Shown here: piece after piece, positions 9,940 to 20,103 of the stretch
Position numbering within the stretch: the first letter of the stretch is position 1
Layout of the letters: each line of letters begins with the position of its first letter
NCBI GenBank assembly: GCA_030692515.1
Contig: JAUXZS010000015.1
Location: 1 to 64,000, forward strand
From: Bacteroidota bacterium
Lineage (GTDB): Bacteria > Bacteroidota > Bacteroidia > B-17B0 > Aurantibacillaceae
DNA: 64,000 nucleotides
Reading direction: 5' to 3'
Program-made: the position numbers and the translations under genes
Notes under the pieces: model-generated
The model's input: the letters and a program-made list of their open reading frames with translations, nothing else
Told to the model about the DNA's origin: nothing
Databases searched by the model: none

Positions 9940-10893
9940 ATGAAAAATTATTTTAAACTTTTAATCATTTTATTTGCGATTAACAATTCGTTTTTTGCTC
10001 AAATAATGCCCTCTCCGGACGAAAACATTCCGTTTTTAGTTACTTTTAGTAAGTCATCTGACAAAACTTGGGGCGATGATGATAATATTCAAATTTATTT
10101 TTTTGCAATTCCTCAAGACATAAAAACACCATTTTACATTCGGGTATTTGACCCAGATAATGGTGGAAAACATGATGAAAACCGAAATGGATTTAATTCA
10201 AAAACTAAATTTAGCGTTTATGGCGGTAAAGGTGCTCATAGCAATGAGGCTGCAAAAGGAAAAGATCCAAAAGGAAATTATAATAGTGGAATTTTATTAA
10301 ACACTAAAACGTTTGGTGACGATCCTCAATACGATGATAAATGGTATAATTTTGGGCCATTAAACCCAACAGAAGGTGAGTTGCAACCTGAAATGGGTTA
10401 CGTTTTTAAATTAGTTGTTGAAGGGGCAGAAGGGGACGATGGAAATTTATATCGATTAAGTCTTTCGAGTCAAAAAGATGATAATGTAAAAGTAGAAGGC
10501 GGTAATATTTTAACTTATGAATATTGTTTTAGAACTTCTGATGCTATAGGCTCTGTTTCGCATTTATACCCATTTGTTACCAAAGGAATTGTTTCAATTA
10601 CAATTGATGTTTTTGACTACGATGATGAGGGATTAATTAGAATAATTTCTGTTTCAAAAAAAGGCGAAAACACAAAGTTAGAAAAATCGGAGAATCGTGA
10701 AATTTCTAAGCATACAATTAGTGATGAGGAGATTAATACGTCTTTAGATGTGCAGTTTATTAAAAATAAAGCCTCTAAAAACAATAATATTACCGTTTCT
10801 ATTGCGAATCAATACGGCGTGTCTCTTCCTTTTTATACTGTTCCAATTGGTGGCGTACCAAAGTACAAGTATAAAATTAAGGTTTCAAAATAA
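9940..10893 (+). CDS. Unrecognised secreted protein preceding the SpoIIE sensor gene
   Basis: I do not recognise this family. The protein starts with a clear signal peptide (MKNYFKLLIILFAINNSFFAQ), which is why I prefer the ATG at 9940 over ATG 9928 or the TTG at 9910. The mature part of about 295 residues is beta-rich and acidic, with DDDNIQIYF, FDPDNGGKHDENRNG and GDDPQYDDKWYNFGP, which look like Ca-binding or carbohydrate-binding-like loops. The stop codon directly abuts the next reading frame, suggesting co-expression with the Reg_prop/SpoIIE protein. A role as its periplasmic or surface partner is inference only. Confidence 0.7.
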   Translation: MKNYFKLLIILFAINNSFFAQIMPSPDENIPFLVTFSKSSDKTWGDDDNIQIYFFAIPQDIKTPFYIRVFDPDNGGKHDENRNGFNSKTKFSVYGGKGAHSNEAAKGKDPKGNYNSGILLNTKTFGDDPQYDDKWYNFGPLNPTEGELQPEMGYVFKLVVEGAEGDDGNLYRLSLSSQKDDNVKVEGGNILTYEYCFRTSDAIGSVSHLYPFVTKGIVSITIDVFDYDDEGLIRIISVSKKGENTKLEKSENREISKHTISDEEINTSLDVQFIKNKASKNNNITVSIANQYGVSLPFYTVPIGGVPKYKYKIKVSK

Positions 10894-10971
10894 GTGAAGA
10901 ATAACGTTATTATAATACCTAATAAAAATAAAAACAGATTGTCTTTTTTTAATTCAATTATTGTTGGGTTG

Positions 10972-13900
10972 ATGTCGTTTAATATTAAACCCAATAACCT
11001 AATTAAAAAACTATTTGTTCTATTTTTTATTTGCTTAGGCTCTTTAAAATCTTTTTCTCAAGTTTTTTCTTTTAAAAATTTCACTGAAGATGATGGTCTT
11101 TCTCAGTCTTTTATATACGACATATGTCAAGACAAGAGGGGTTTTTTAATTGTTGCAACCGGAGATGGTTTATCTGCATTTGGAGGAAGTAATTTTAAAG
11201 TTTTTAAAACCAATAGCGGCTTGGCTGAAATTGGGATAACAACACTTTTTAAGGATAGCAAAAATAAAATTTGGCTAGGTCATTTTGAAGGAGGGGTAAG
11301 TTACGTAATGCCCACTGGAAAAATAGGAAAAGTAAATTTTAAAGAACCATTAAACTCAAAACTAATTCAGATAGTTGAAATTGAACCAAACAATTATGTT
11401 TTTTTAAAAAAAAATCTAGGAATTGTTTTATATAATTCTGAAACGGGTTCTGTCAATAATATTGAAGATGATGTATTTAGCGAAACCGTTTCTCTTTTAG
11501 TAAATAAAGATGAGTTGCTTTTGTTAAAGCCAGATGGTCTTTATTCTATCAAAATTAAAAATTTATTAGCGAAGAACTATAAAATCGAGCAAATAATAAA
11601 ATTAAAGGAAGGAGCCTTTATGCAATTTGATATTCCAAAGGAAAAAATATTAATTGCAGATAACATCCAAGGCTTATTAACTTATAAAAATGAAAAAAAT
11701 AAAATTGCTTTAGATACATTTAAATTAAAGCGACCTAACGGCTCTGTTTTTACTAAAGTAATTTCAGATAGGTTTTCTAATATATATGTTGCCACTACCG
11801 ATGATGGTTATTTCAAAATAAACCCTGCCGAGAAATTTGTAAAAAACTATACTATTAAAAACGGTTTAACATCCAATGCAATTCAAAGTTTGTTTATCGA
11901 CAGAGAAGATAATTTATGGGTAGGAACTTATGGCTATGGATTGCAACAACTCAATAACGAAATGTATAGCTATCGTTTTATTAGAGATCAGGAAGGAATG
12001 AAAATACCTATTAATTCCATTGTTAGAGTTAATGGCAAAACCGCAGTAGCTACGGGAAACGGAGTTGGCTTTATTAATGAGGATAAAGTAGATTTTATAA
12101 AAAACGCAAAGGTAGCCAATAAACGTTTTGTGAATTTGAATTTATTTAAGAATAATTTTGTTTTTTCTACCTTGGATGGTAAGCTATTTAGAAGTGATAC
12201 ATTATTTAATAATATAGTGGAGATCCCGTTATTTACAACTAACCAAAGTTTAGTAATTAATTCTCTTAACTCCGACGAAAAAAACATTTACGCTTGTACT
12301 TCCGCAGGTTTGTATGTGATTAACGCAGGAAATTTTAAGTATCAAGTATTAAATACCGAGAGCGGTTTAATGCATAATAACGTAAAGTTTATTTTTATTG
12401 ATAGTAAAAAACACATGTGGATTTGCTCACAAGGCTCTTTAATTTATTATATGGATAATTTAAATGAGATAAAAATGTTTGACGATGTTAAGGGATTGAA
12501 AAGTTTTAATATTCAAACTGTTTGTGAGGATGAAAATAAAAATATTTGGATTTCTTCTTTGGGCGATGGGGTTTTTAAATACAATGGCAAAAAATTTGAG
12601 AACTTCGGAGTCATTAATGGTCTTAAGTCTGCTTATTCATATGCAATTGTGGCTGATTATAAAAATGGAATATGGGTTACACATGCGAACGCAATTTCGT
12701 ATAAAAATAAGAACAAGAAAAATTTTAACCGGATAGGGGGTAATTCTATTTTATTGCAAAATAATTTTATCGAAAATGCAGTTTGTTATGATAAAGCTGA
12801 AAATGAAATTTTTTACGGTACGACGGAGGGAATAGTTAAAATAAATACTGCGAAACAAAGATTTAATGAGGTTGAACCCGTTTTAAGTATTTTAAATATT
12901 TCCATTAATGGCGACAGAATTGAAAATCTAAAGGATACACTTTTAAAGTATAATTCTTACGATCTTTCTTTTGACTTTATTGGGGTTTGTCTTACAGATC
13001 CTGAAAAGGTAAAGTATAGATATAAACTTAAACTTGAAGGAGCAGAAGATAATTGGGAAATTATTTCTGGAGAACAAAGAAAATTAAATTTCCCAAAATT
13101 AAAAACTGGCGATTATACTTTTATGATTTATGCTTCTAATAATGATGGTTTATGGAATTCAAAACCGGTAACGTTTAGATTTATTATAGATAGGCCTTTT
13201 TGGCTAAAGTGGTGGTTTATTATTATTGCAATTTCTGTCGCCGCCTTTTTCATCTATATTGGAATAAAATTACGGACAAAGAAATTAATCCAGAATCAAA
13301 AAGAATTAGAACATAAAATTCATTTGCAAACGATTGAGATTAGAGCTGAAAAAGAACATGTTCAAAACATGAACAAAGAATTAAAAACACTTCACGATGA
13401 TTTAACGGATAGCATTAACTATGCGAAAAATATACAATCCAGTATAATACCAGTTTTTGAAAATGCTCTCGGACCTGTTGATATTTTCGAATGCTTCCAG
13501 CCAAAAGATATAGTTGGAGGTGATTTTTACGGTTATTATTTGTTACCAGACAATAATAAGATTGTATTTTTGGCAGATTGTACTGGTCATGGAGTACCTG
13601 GTGGTTTCTTAACTGTAATAGCAAAAGCTTTATTAGATAAAATTGTTATCGAAATGAAAGTGTACGAACCAAAAGAAGTTATTTATAAATTAAATAGCGA
13701 ATTTAGAATGTTTTTTGGGGGAAATTCTAACGACGAAAATGTTAGATATGAGGGTTTAGTTATTTCTCTCTGTCACATTAATTATTCGACAAAACTAGTT
13801 GAAATATGTGTAGCCGGTAATCCGTTTTATTATTCTAAAAACAGCGAAGTGGTGAGTTTTAAGGGAAGCAGAAGTTCTGTAGGTTACGAAGAAAATATGG

Positions 13901-14154
13901 GAGAATTAAATTTATTACAACTTCCAATAAGTAAAGATTTAAGATTATATATGTTTTCTGATGGTCTTCAAGATCAATTCGGTGGAGACAGTGCCAAACG
14001 TTTCTCATCAAAAAGAGTATCCGGCTCTTTAAATTTGACTAAGCATTTATCAGTAAAGGAACAAGGTAATATAGTTTTAGAGGAATGGAATATGTGGAAA
14101 GGATCTAACGAACAGGTTGATGATGTTTCTTTAATCATCATGAAATTTGAATAA
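10972..14154 (+). CDS. Two-component-regulator-propeller sensor with SpoIIE-type PP2C phosphatase domain
   Basis: The N-terminal signal (LFVLFFICLGSLKSFSQ) is followed by Reg_prop propeller repeats such as NGLTSNAIQSLFIDREDNLW and KGLKSFNIQTVCEDENKNIW. A Y_Y_Y domain follows (YRYKLKLEGAEDNWEIISG), then one membrane segment at about 742-765 (WWFIIIAISVAAFFIYIGI), a coiled coil, and a C-terminal SpoIIE/PP2C phosphatase. The phosphatase metal-site motifs are intact: DIVGGDFYG, LADCTGHGVPGG, SDGLQDQFGG and EQVDDVSLI. The protein therefore probably senses a periplasmic signal and dephosphorylates a cytoplasmic STAS-type antagonist. The frame is open back to a GTG at 10894, directly after the previous stop. 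I chose ATG 10972 because it gives a normal signal peptide. Confidence 0.88.
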   Translation: MSFNIKPNNLIKKLFVLFFICLGSLKSFSQVFSFKNFTEDDGLSQSFIYDICQDKRGFLIVATGDGLSAFGGSNFKVFKTNSGLAEIGITTLFKDSKNKIWLGHFEGGVSYVMPTGKIGKVNFKEPLNSKLIQIVEIEPNNYVFLKKNLGIVLYNSETGSVNNIEDDVFSETVSLLVNKDELLLLKPDGLYSIKIKNLLAKNYKIEQIIKLKEGAFMQFDIPKEKILIADNIQGLLTYKNEKNKIALDTFKLKRPNGSVFTKVISDRFSNIYVATTDDGYFKINPAEKFVKNYTIKNGLTSNAIQSLFIDREDNLWVGTYGYGLQQLNNEMYSYRFIRDQEGMKIPINSIVRVNGKTAVATGNGVGFINEDKVDFIKNAKVANKRFVNLNLFKNNFVFSTLDGKLFRSDTLFNNIVEIPLFTTNQSLVINSLNSDEKNIYACTSAGLYVINAGNFKYQVLNTESGLMHNNVKFIFIDSKKHMWICSQGSLIYYMDNLNEIKMFDDVKGLKSFNIQTVCEDENKNIWISSLGDGVFKYNGKKFENFGVINGLKSAYSYAIVADYKNGIWVTHANAISYKNKNKKNFNRIGGNSILLQNNFIENAVCYDKAENEIFYGTTEGIVKINTAKQRFNEVEPVLSILNISINGDRIENLKDTLLKYNSYDLSFDFIGVCLTDPEKVKYRYKLKLEGAEDNWEIISGEQRKLNFPKLKTGDYTFMIYASNNDGLWNSKPVTFRFIIDRPFWLKWWFIIIAISVAAFFIYIGIKLRTKKLIQNQKELEHKIHLQTIEIRAEKEHVQNMNKELKTLHDDLTDSINYAKNIQSSIIPVFENALGPVDIFECFQPKDIVGGDFYGYYLLPDNNKIVFLADCTGHGVPGGFLTVIAKALLDKIVIEMKVYEPKEVIYKLNSEFRMFFGGNSNDENVRYEGLVISLCHINYSTKLVEICVAGNPFYYSKNSEVVSFKGSRSSVGYEENMGELNLLQLPISKDLRLYMFSDGLQDQFGGDSAKRFSSKRVSGSLNLTKHLSVKEQGNIVLEEWNMWKGSNEQVDDVSLIIMKFE

Positions 14155-14168
14155 TAAATAATTAAGCT

Positions 14169-15680
14169 ATGGCAATCATAAACTCAATAGCAAGTTGGCT
14201 TATGAAAAAGCGTATGCACCAAATTGAGTTATTTATAAAATATCCAGTTGATGTTCAATCAGAATGGATGATTTCTCTTTTAAATAGCGCTGCTAATACT
14301 GAATACGGAAGAGCAAATAATTTTTCAGAGATAAAAACATACCGCCAGTTTAAAGAACAGGTTCCTATTAACGATTACGAATCTTTAAAACCATTAATTG
14401 AACGAACACGAAGAGGAGAACAAAATTTATTTTGGAATTCTGATATAAAATGGTTTGCAAAAAGCAGCGGCACTACTGATAAAAGCAAATTTTTACCGGT
14501 GAGCAAAGAAAGCCTTGATGGTTGTCATTATAATGCTGGTAGAGATATGATAACATTACATTGTTATAATAATCCCGAAACACAATTATTTACTGGTAAA
14601 AATTTAGCGCTTGGTGGAAGTTTTAAAAAAGATGTTTTTGGCGATTACATTTCTTTTCATGGCGACGTAAGCGCTATCATTATGCAAAATTTACCAGTGT
14701 GGGCCGATTTTTTTAGAGCGCCAGATATTAGCATTGCATTAATGGATGAATGGGAAAGTAAACTCGAAAAAATGACATTAAGCATGATGAATGAAAATGT
14801 TGCCAGCTTAGCAGGAGTGCCCAGTTGGATGATGGTTTTACTAAAACGAATTTTGGAAAAGAAAAACGTAAAGACTATTCATGAGGTTTGGCCAAATTTA
14901 GAAGTATATTTTCATGGAGGAGTTAGTTTTGCACCTTATAAAGAACAATTTATAAAGCTGTTTGATAATGATAAAATTAATTTTTTACAACTCTATAGTG
15001 CTTCCGAAGGGTTTTTTGGAATTCAAGACCAATTAAAAAGTGATGAGCTTTTGTTGATGTTAGATTATGGAATTTTTTATGAATTTATAGAGCTTGCCGA
15101 TTGGCAAAACAAAAATTTTACTAAAGTTATAAATCTTGAAGATGTTAAAGTTGGAATTGATTATGCCATTATCATTTCAACCAATGCCGGACTTTGGCGT
15201 TATCAATTAGGAGATGTTATTAGATTTACAAGCACAAATCCTTATCGTTTTAAAATTTCAGGAAGAACAAAGCAATACATTAATGTATTTGGCGAAGAAT
15301 TAATGGTTCACAATGTAGATAATGCCATCGCGGTAGCCTGCGAAAAAACACATGCCCTTGTTAAGGATTATACCGTTGCGCCGATTTTTATGGATAACAA
15401 CTCAGGTGCACATGAGTGGTTGATAGAGTTTGAAAAGGAGCCAAACAATTTTGAGTTCTTTACTGCGTTATTAGATGAGTCATTAAAAAAACAAAATAGC
15501 GATTATGAAGCAAAGCGCTATAATAATTTTGTGTTGCATTTTCCTGAAGTAAAAAAAATGCCGGTAAATACTTTTTATAATTGGCTTAAAAAAAATAATA
15601 AACTAGGCGGGCAATTTAAAGTGCCACGTTTAAGTAATGATAGAAAGTTGATAGAAGAAATTTTAATAATTAATGATTAG
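14169..15680 (+). CDS. GH3 family acyl-adenylate-forming protein
   Basis: A 503-residue soluble protein of the GH3 superfamily (ANL-type adenylating enzymes; plant members conjugate auxin or jasmonate to amino acids). Visible motifs are the nucleotide-binding loop FAKSSGTTDKSKFLPVS (about residues 97-113), YSASEGFFG (about 277-285) and LWRYQLGDVIRF (about 342-353). The length fits bacterial members, which are common and uncharacterised in Bacteroidota. The substrate cannot be predicted. It starts 14 bp after the phosphatase gene and overlaps the next gene by 8 bp, so it is likely in one transcript with both. Confidence 0.9.
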   Translation: MAIINSIASWLMKKRMHQIELFIKYPVDVQSEWMISLLNSAANTEYGRANNFSEIKTYRQFKEQVPINDYESLKPLIERTRRGEQNLFWNSDIKWFAKSSGTTDKSKFLPVSKESLDGCHYNAGRDMITLHCYNNPETQLFTGKNLALGGSFKKDVFGDYISFHGDVSAIIMQNLPVWADFFRAPDISIALMDEWESKLEKMTLSMMNENVASLAGVPSWMMVLLKRILEKKNVKTIHEVWPNLEVYFHGGVSFAPYKEQFIKLFDNDKINFLQLYSASEGFFGIQDQLKSDELLLMLDYGIFYEFIELADWQNKNFTKVINLEDVKVGIDYAIIISTNAGLWRYQLGDVIRFTSTNPYRFKISGRTKQYINVFGEELMVHNVDNAIAVACEKTHALVKDYTVAPIFMDNNSGAHEWLIEFEKEPNNFEFFTALLDESLKKQNSDYEAKRYNNFVLHFPEVKKMPVNTFYNWLKKNNKLGGQFKVPRLSNDRKLIEEILIIND

Positions 15681-16485
15681 AAAATATATAAATAGTAAAT
15701 TTTTATTTTTTGTACTTAGCCTGTGCTTTTCTTTTTCGTTTATAAAGCAAGATGAACCAAAATTAAGGGTTATTAAAACTAAGTTAGATTATTTTACCTC
15801 CGATAATTTAGGGAATGTATTTACGGTTAAGGATGGTGAACTAGTTAAATACTTAGTTAACGGAAAACTGTTTGCGCGCTATAGTAATTTAAAATTGGGA
15901 GATATTACTACTATCGATGCAATTAATCCTTTAAAAATCCTATTGTATTATCGCGATTTTCAGCAAATTATTTTTTTGGATAATCAATTAACAACTAATA
16001 GCGAACCAATTTCTTTAGAAACTTTAGGTTACGAGCAAACTGATTTAGTTTGTGCCGGCGCTAATAACAGTTTTTGGATTTATAATAAGCAGAATAATGA
16101 TTTAATACGCTTTAATGAAAATTCAAAAAAAATTGCTTCTACCGGAAATTTAAAGCAAATTTTAAAAACAGATTTAAAACCGAATTTTATGCGCGAACAT
16201 AATGGTTATTTGTTTTTAAATTCTCCCGAAACCGGAATTTATGTGTTTGATATTTTTGGAACGTTTAGTAGAATAATCTCCTTAAAAAACCTTAAGCAGT
16301 TCGAGATTAATGAAGATATAATTTACTTCCAAAAAGATAGTCTTTATTGTAGCTATAACTATAAATTGTTTGATGAGCTTTGTAAACAACTGCCTAATTA
16401 TAGCCATATTTTGGATGTAAGGTATAATAATAACAAATTATACTTCGGTTTTAAAGATTCTCTGCTTATCCAAAATTTGAATTGA
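15673..16485 (+). CDS. Exported hypothetical protein, propeller-like
   Basis: A 270-residue protein with an N-terminal hydrophobic segment (FLFFVLSLCFSFSF) followed by short repeats of the kind LGNVFTVKDGELVKYLVNG and NNDLIRFNENSKKI, which suggest a small beta-propeller. No catalytic motif is visible. I have the impression that this family is conserved and uncharacterised in Bacteroidota, but I cannot name it. Its start overlaps the end of the GH3 gene by 8 bp, so translation is probably coupled. Confidence 0.75.
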   Translation: MIRKYINSKFLFFVLSLCFSFSFIKQDEPKLRVIKTKLDYFTSDNLGNVFTVKDGELVKYLVNGKLFARYSNLKLGDITTIDAINPLKILLYYRDFQQIIFLDNQLTTNSEPISLETLGYEQTDLVCAGANNSFWIYNKQNNDLIRFNENSKKIASTGNLKQILKTDLKPNFMREHNGYLFLNSPETGIYVFDIFGTFSRIISLKNLKQFEINEDIIYFQKDSLYCSYNYKLFDELCKQLPNYSHILDVRYNNNKLYFGFKDSLLIQNLN

Positions 16486-16510
16486 AAAAACACAATTTAA
16501 CATTTCAACC

Positions 16511-16542
16511 TTCGTTTAAAACCCCCTTCTTTACTATATTTG
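16511..16542 (+). promoter_or_regulatory. Candidate Bacteroidota promoter for the DUF4175 gene
   Basis: A perfect -7 box TATATTTG (consensus TAnnTTTG) lies at 16535-16542, with TTCG at 16511-16514, one mismatch from the -33 TTTG box, 20 bp upstream. The leader to the ATG at 16615 would be about 65 nt. Confidence 0.45.
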
Positions 16543-16614
16543 TGTAACATCGAGTGTTTTTTTTGTTATTTCATTAAGTTTATGGAATTTAATAAATAAG
16601 GCATCTTAATATAA

Positions 16615-19600
16615 ATGCAAAATTCAGAAAACATATTGATTCAAAAGCTCGACGAATTTATTCGCCGATATTATAAAAATCAATTAGTTAAGGGAATATT
16701 ATACTCAAGTGGCATTTTATTGGCGGCATTTTTATCGGTTGTTTTTTTAGAATTCTTTGGAGAGTTCAATTCTATTGTTCGGGGTATTTTATTTTTTAGT
16801 TTTTTATCTTCTACTCTTTTTGTATTGGCAAAATACATTGCTGTTCCTTTACTTAAATTAAACAAAATTGGCAAGGTAATTTCTTATAACCAGGCCGCCA
16901 GCATTATTGGTAATCATTTTACAAATGTGCAAGATAAATTACTAAACGTTTTACAACTTCAAAGCAATCAAATTTTGAGTGGCTCAAGTGAATTATTAGT
17001 TGCCGGAATAAATCAAAAAATTAATGAGCTCAAGCCAATACCATTTACAACAGCCGTTAATATTAATGAAAACAAAAAATATTTAAAATATGTAGTGCCT
17101 CTATTATTACTTACAACTGCAGTTTTTATTATTTGGCCACAGATAATTACTAAAAGCACTCAGCGTTTGGTTAATTATCAAACTTATTATGAAAAAGAAA
17201 TGCCATTTAACTTTACTATTCAAAATAAAAATTTACAAGCATTACAAACTCAGGATTATAATTTAGAGGTTAAAATTACCGGTAGTCAATTACCTAACGA
17301 AGTCTTTATTAATATCAACGGTATTGAGTACAAACTTGAAAAAGAAAATAATAATACCTTTAAATATACTTTCGCTAATCTTCAATCAACTACTATTTTT
17401 CAATTAGATGCAGCTGGCTTTACTTCTAAGGAGTATGAATTAAAAGTGCTACCTAAACCAACCCTGATGCAATTTAATTTGCAATTAATTTACCCTTCTT
17501 ATCTAAATAAGCCTAGCGAAAATATTACAAATACAGGTGATCTTCAAATACCGCAAGGCACAAAAGTTAATTGGGTTTTTAATACTAAAAATACAAATGA
17601 ACTTAAAATAAAATTTAGCGACAGCTTAGCTTTTCCAAAAAGAAATAATGAAAATCAATTTCAGTTTTCTCGTAAATTTTTACAGAGTAATAATTATACA
17701 GTTAAGGCTTTAAATGAATTTGTTTTAACTGCTGCGGATTCTGTTAACTATAGTATTAATGTTATTCCAGATCAATACCCAGTAATTGATGTTAATGAAA
17801 AGTTAGATTCTTTAGACCCGAAAAACATTTATTTCAGCGGACAAATAAAAGACGATTATGGCTTTAGTCATTTAGCATTTCATTATAAAAAATTTGGAAC
17901 TGATACAACTGGAAAAACTTTTGAAGCAAATGGAACTTATCCAATTCTTGTAAATAAAACGCAAGTATCGCAACCTTATTTTTATTTTTTAGACGCCTCA
18001 CAATTTAACTTACAACCCGGCGATAAAATTGAATATTATTTTGAGGTGTTTGATAATGACGGGGTTAATGGCAACAAATCAGCTAAAACACAATTAATGG
18101 TTTTTAAAGCGCCAACTAAAGAGGAGATAAATGAAAATACCGAAAGAAATAATTCAGAGATAAAAAAAGATTTAGAAGAAAGTATTAAAAAAGCGAAACA
18201 ATTACAAAAGGATGTAAACGAACTATCCAAAAAAATTAATGATAAAAAGCAGTTGGGCTACGAAGAAAAAAAGAAGTTGGAGGAGATGATTAAAAAGCAA
18301 CAAGAGCTTCAAAATAAAATAGAAGATATTAAAAAAGAAAATGAGTTAAATAATAAGCAACAAAACGAATTTTCTAAAACCGACGAGTCTATCATGGAGA
18401 AACAAAAACAATTAGAAGAATTGTTTGAAAATGTGATGACGCCGGAGATGAAAAAGCTATTTGATGAGTTAAATAAAATGTTAGAGAAGTTGGATAAAAA
18501 TGAAGTGCAACAAAAGTTGGATGAAATGAAATTATCAAATAAAGACATTGAAAAAGAACTAGATAGAAACCTCGAAGCCTTTAAACAACTTGAGGTTGAG
18601 AAAAAAATGTTGGACGTTATAGAAAAATTGGAGGAGCTTAAAAATAAAGAAGACGCTTTAAATAAAGAAACTGAAAATAAAAAAGAAGATAAGAATAAAA
18701 GCGATGAGAAAAAAGATGATAAGAGCGCTGATAATAAAAAAGACGACAGCAAAAAACCAGACGCTAAAGAATTAGAAAAAAAACAAGAAGAAATTGCAAA
18801 GCAATTCGAAGAATTAAAAAAAGACCTGAAAGATTTAGAACAAAAAAATAGGGAATTGGAAGAACCTAATGCCCTACCTAAAACCGAAGAAAAGCAAAAC
18901 GAAATTAGTAAGGAAATGCAAAAAAGCTCGGAGCAATTAAATAAGAATAATAAAAAAGAAGCAGCTAAATCTCAAAAAAGTGCCAGCGAAAAAATGGAAG
19001 AGATGATGGAAGAGATGGAAAACTCTATGAAGGAAAGTGAAGAAAAACAAAGTGAAGAAAATGCGCAAGCACTTCGTCAGATATTAGAAAATTTATTAAA
19101 TGTGTCTTTTGCTCAAGAAGAGTTAATTAAACTTTTACCAAAAACAAGAATCGATAATCCGCAATATGTTAATATTCCCAAGCAACAAAACAAATTAAAA
19201 GACGACACCAAAATTATTGAAGATAGTTTGTTGGCTTTAAGCAAAAGAGCGCCTCAAATTAGCGCGGTAGTTAATCGTGAAATTAATGCCATAAACCTAA
19301 ATATGAATAAAACGGTGCAAGCCCTTGCCGATAGAAATACAGGAGAAGGAACTATGCGCATGCAAACCACAATGACCTCTGTAAATAATTTAGCTTTACT
19401 CTTAAACGAAGCGCTTGAGCAAATGCAAAAGCAAATGAAGCAGCAGCAGCAACAAAAAGGCAGTAGTGGTAAATGTAAAAAACCTGGTTCTGGCAAAGGC
19501 TCAAAACCATCTGATAAACCAAGTATGCAAAGTATGAAACAATTGCAAGAACAATTAAACGAGCAATTGAAACAAATGAAGGAAGCCATGGAAAAAGGTC

Positions 19601-20103
19601 AAAAGCCAGGAGAAAAACCGGGAGATAAAAAGGGACAGAAACCTGGTACCGGGCAAAATGGCAGCAGTGGAATGATGATGCCAGGCAGTAGCGAACAATT
19701 AGCAAAAATGGCCGCTCAACAAGAAGCTTTGCGGAGACAAATGCAGCAAATGATGGATAAACTCAAAAATAAGGGAAAAAATCCGGGGGGTGATATTGCA
19801 GATTTAATGGAACAAACTGAAAAAGACCTTGTAAATAAGCGACTTACAAATGAGACGATGAAACGCCAACAAGATATTTTAAGTAAGCTGCTGGAAAGTG
19901 AGAAAGCAGAGCGAGAACGCGAGCAAGATGAGCAGAGGAAAAGTAATGAAGCAAAAAATCAAATTTTAAGCAACCCAAATCAATTTTTAGAGTATAAAAG
20001 AGTCAAAGAAAAAGAAATGGAGTTGTTAAACACTGTTCCGCCTAGTTTAACGCCCTATTATAAGGAAAAAGTAAATAATTATTTTAACAGTGTAAACAAG
20101 TGA
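16615..20103 (+). CDS. DUF4175 family membrane protein
   Basis: A 1,162-residue protein. There are two membrane segments near residues 25-45 and 50-72 and a third near 158-178. A periplasmic beta-rich region of about 330 residues follows, and then about 600 residues of highly charged coiled coil rich in Lys, Glu and Gln, with runs such as MQKQMKQQQQQKG and a Gly/Lys/Pro-rich spacer (KPGEKPGDKKGQKPGTG). This order is typical of the DUF4175 family of Bacteroidota, whose function is unknown. The stop overlaps the following RsbW-like gene by one base (TGATG), so the two are probably translated together. The low-complexity segments are Lys-rich but keep the reading frame throughout. Confidence 0.88.
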   Translation: MQNSENILIQKLDEFIRRYYKNQLVKGILYSSGILLAAFLSVVFLEFFGEFNSIVRGILFFSFLSSTLFVLAKYIAVPLLKLNKIGKVISYNQAASIIGNHFTNVQDKLLNVLQLQSNQILSGSSELLVAGINQKINELKPIPFTTAVNINENKKYLKYVVPLLLLTTAVFIIWPQIITKSTQRLVNYQTYYEKEMPFNFTIQNKNLQALQTQDYNLEVKITGSQLPNEVFININGIEYKLEKENNNTFKYTFANLQSTTIFQLDAAGFTSKEYELKVLPKPTLMQFNLQLIYPSYLNKPSENITNTGDLQIPQGTKVNWVFNTKNTNELKIKFSDSLAFPKRNNENQFQFSRKFLQSNNYTVKALNEFVLTAADSVNYSINVIPDQYPVIDVNEKLDSLDPKNIYFSGQIKDDYGFSHLAFHYKKFGTDTTGKTFEANGTYPILVNKTQVSQPYFYFLDASQFNLQPGDKIEYYFEVFDNDGVNGNKSAKTQLMVFKAPTKEEINENTERNNSEIKKDLEESIKKAKQLQKDVNELSKKINDKKQLGYEEKKKLEEMIKKQQELQNKIEDIKKENELNNKQQNEFSKTDESIMEKQKQLEELFENVMTPEMKKLFDELNKMLEKLDKNEVQQKLDEMKLSNKDIEKELDRNLEAFKQLEVEKKMLDVIEKLEELKNKEDALNKETENKKEDKNKSDEKKDDKSADNKKDDSKKPDAKELEKKQEEIAKQFEELKKDLKDLEQKNRELEEPNALPKTEEKQNEISKEMQKSSEQLNKNNKKEAAKSQKSASEKMEEMMEEMENSMKESEEKQSEENAQALRQILENLLNVSFAQEELIKLLPKTRIDNPQYVNIPKQQNKLKDDTKIIEDSLLALSKRAPQISAVVNREINAINLNMNKTVQALADRNTGEGTMRMQTTMTSVNNLALLLNEALEQMQKQMKQQQQQKGSSGKCKKPGSGKGSKPSDKPSMQSMKQLQEQLNEQLKQMKEAMEKGQKPGEKPGDKKGQKPGTGQNGSSGMMMPGSSEQLAKMAAQQEALRRQMQQMMDKLKNKGKNPGGDIADLMEQTEKDLVNKRLTNETMKRQQDILSKLLESEKAEREREQDEQRKSNEAKNQILSNPNQFLEYKRVKEKEMELLNTVPPSLTPYYKEKVNNYFNSVNK

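Noticed and set aside
18309-18752. Antisense open frame of 147 codons within the DUF4175 gene
   Set aside because: It mirrors the Lys/Glu-rich coding strand (Ser/Phe/Leu-rich product) and has no start context, motif or neighbour support. The sense gene is complete.
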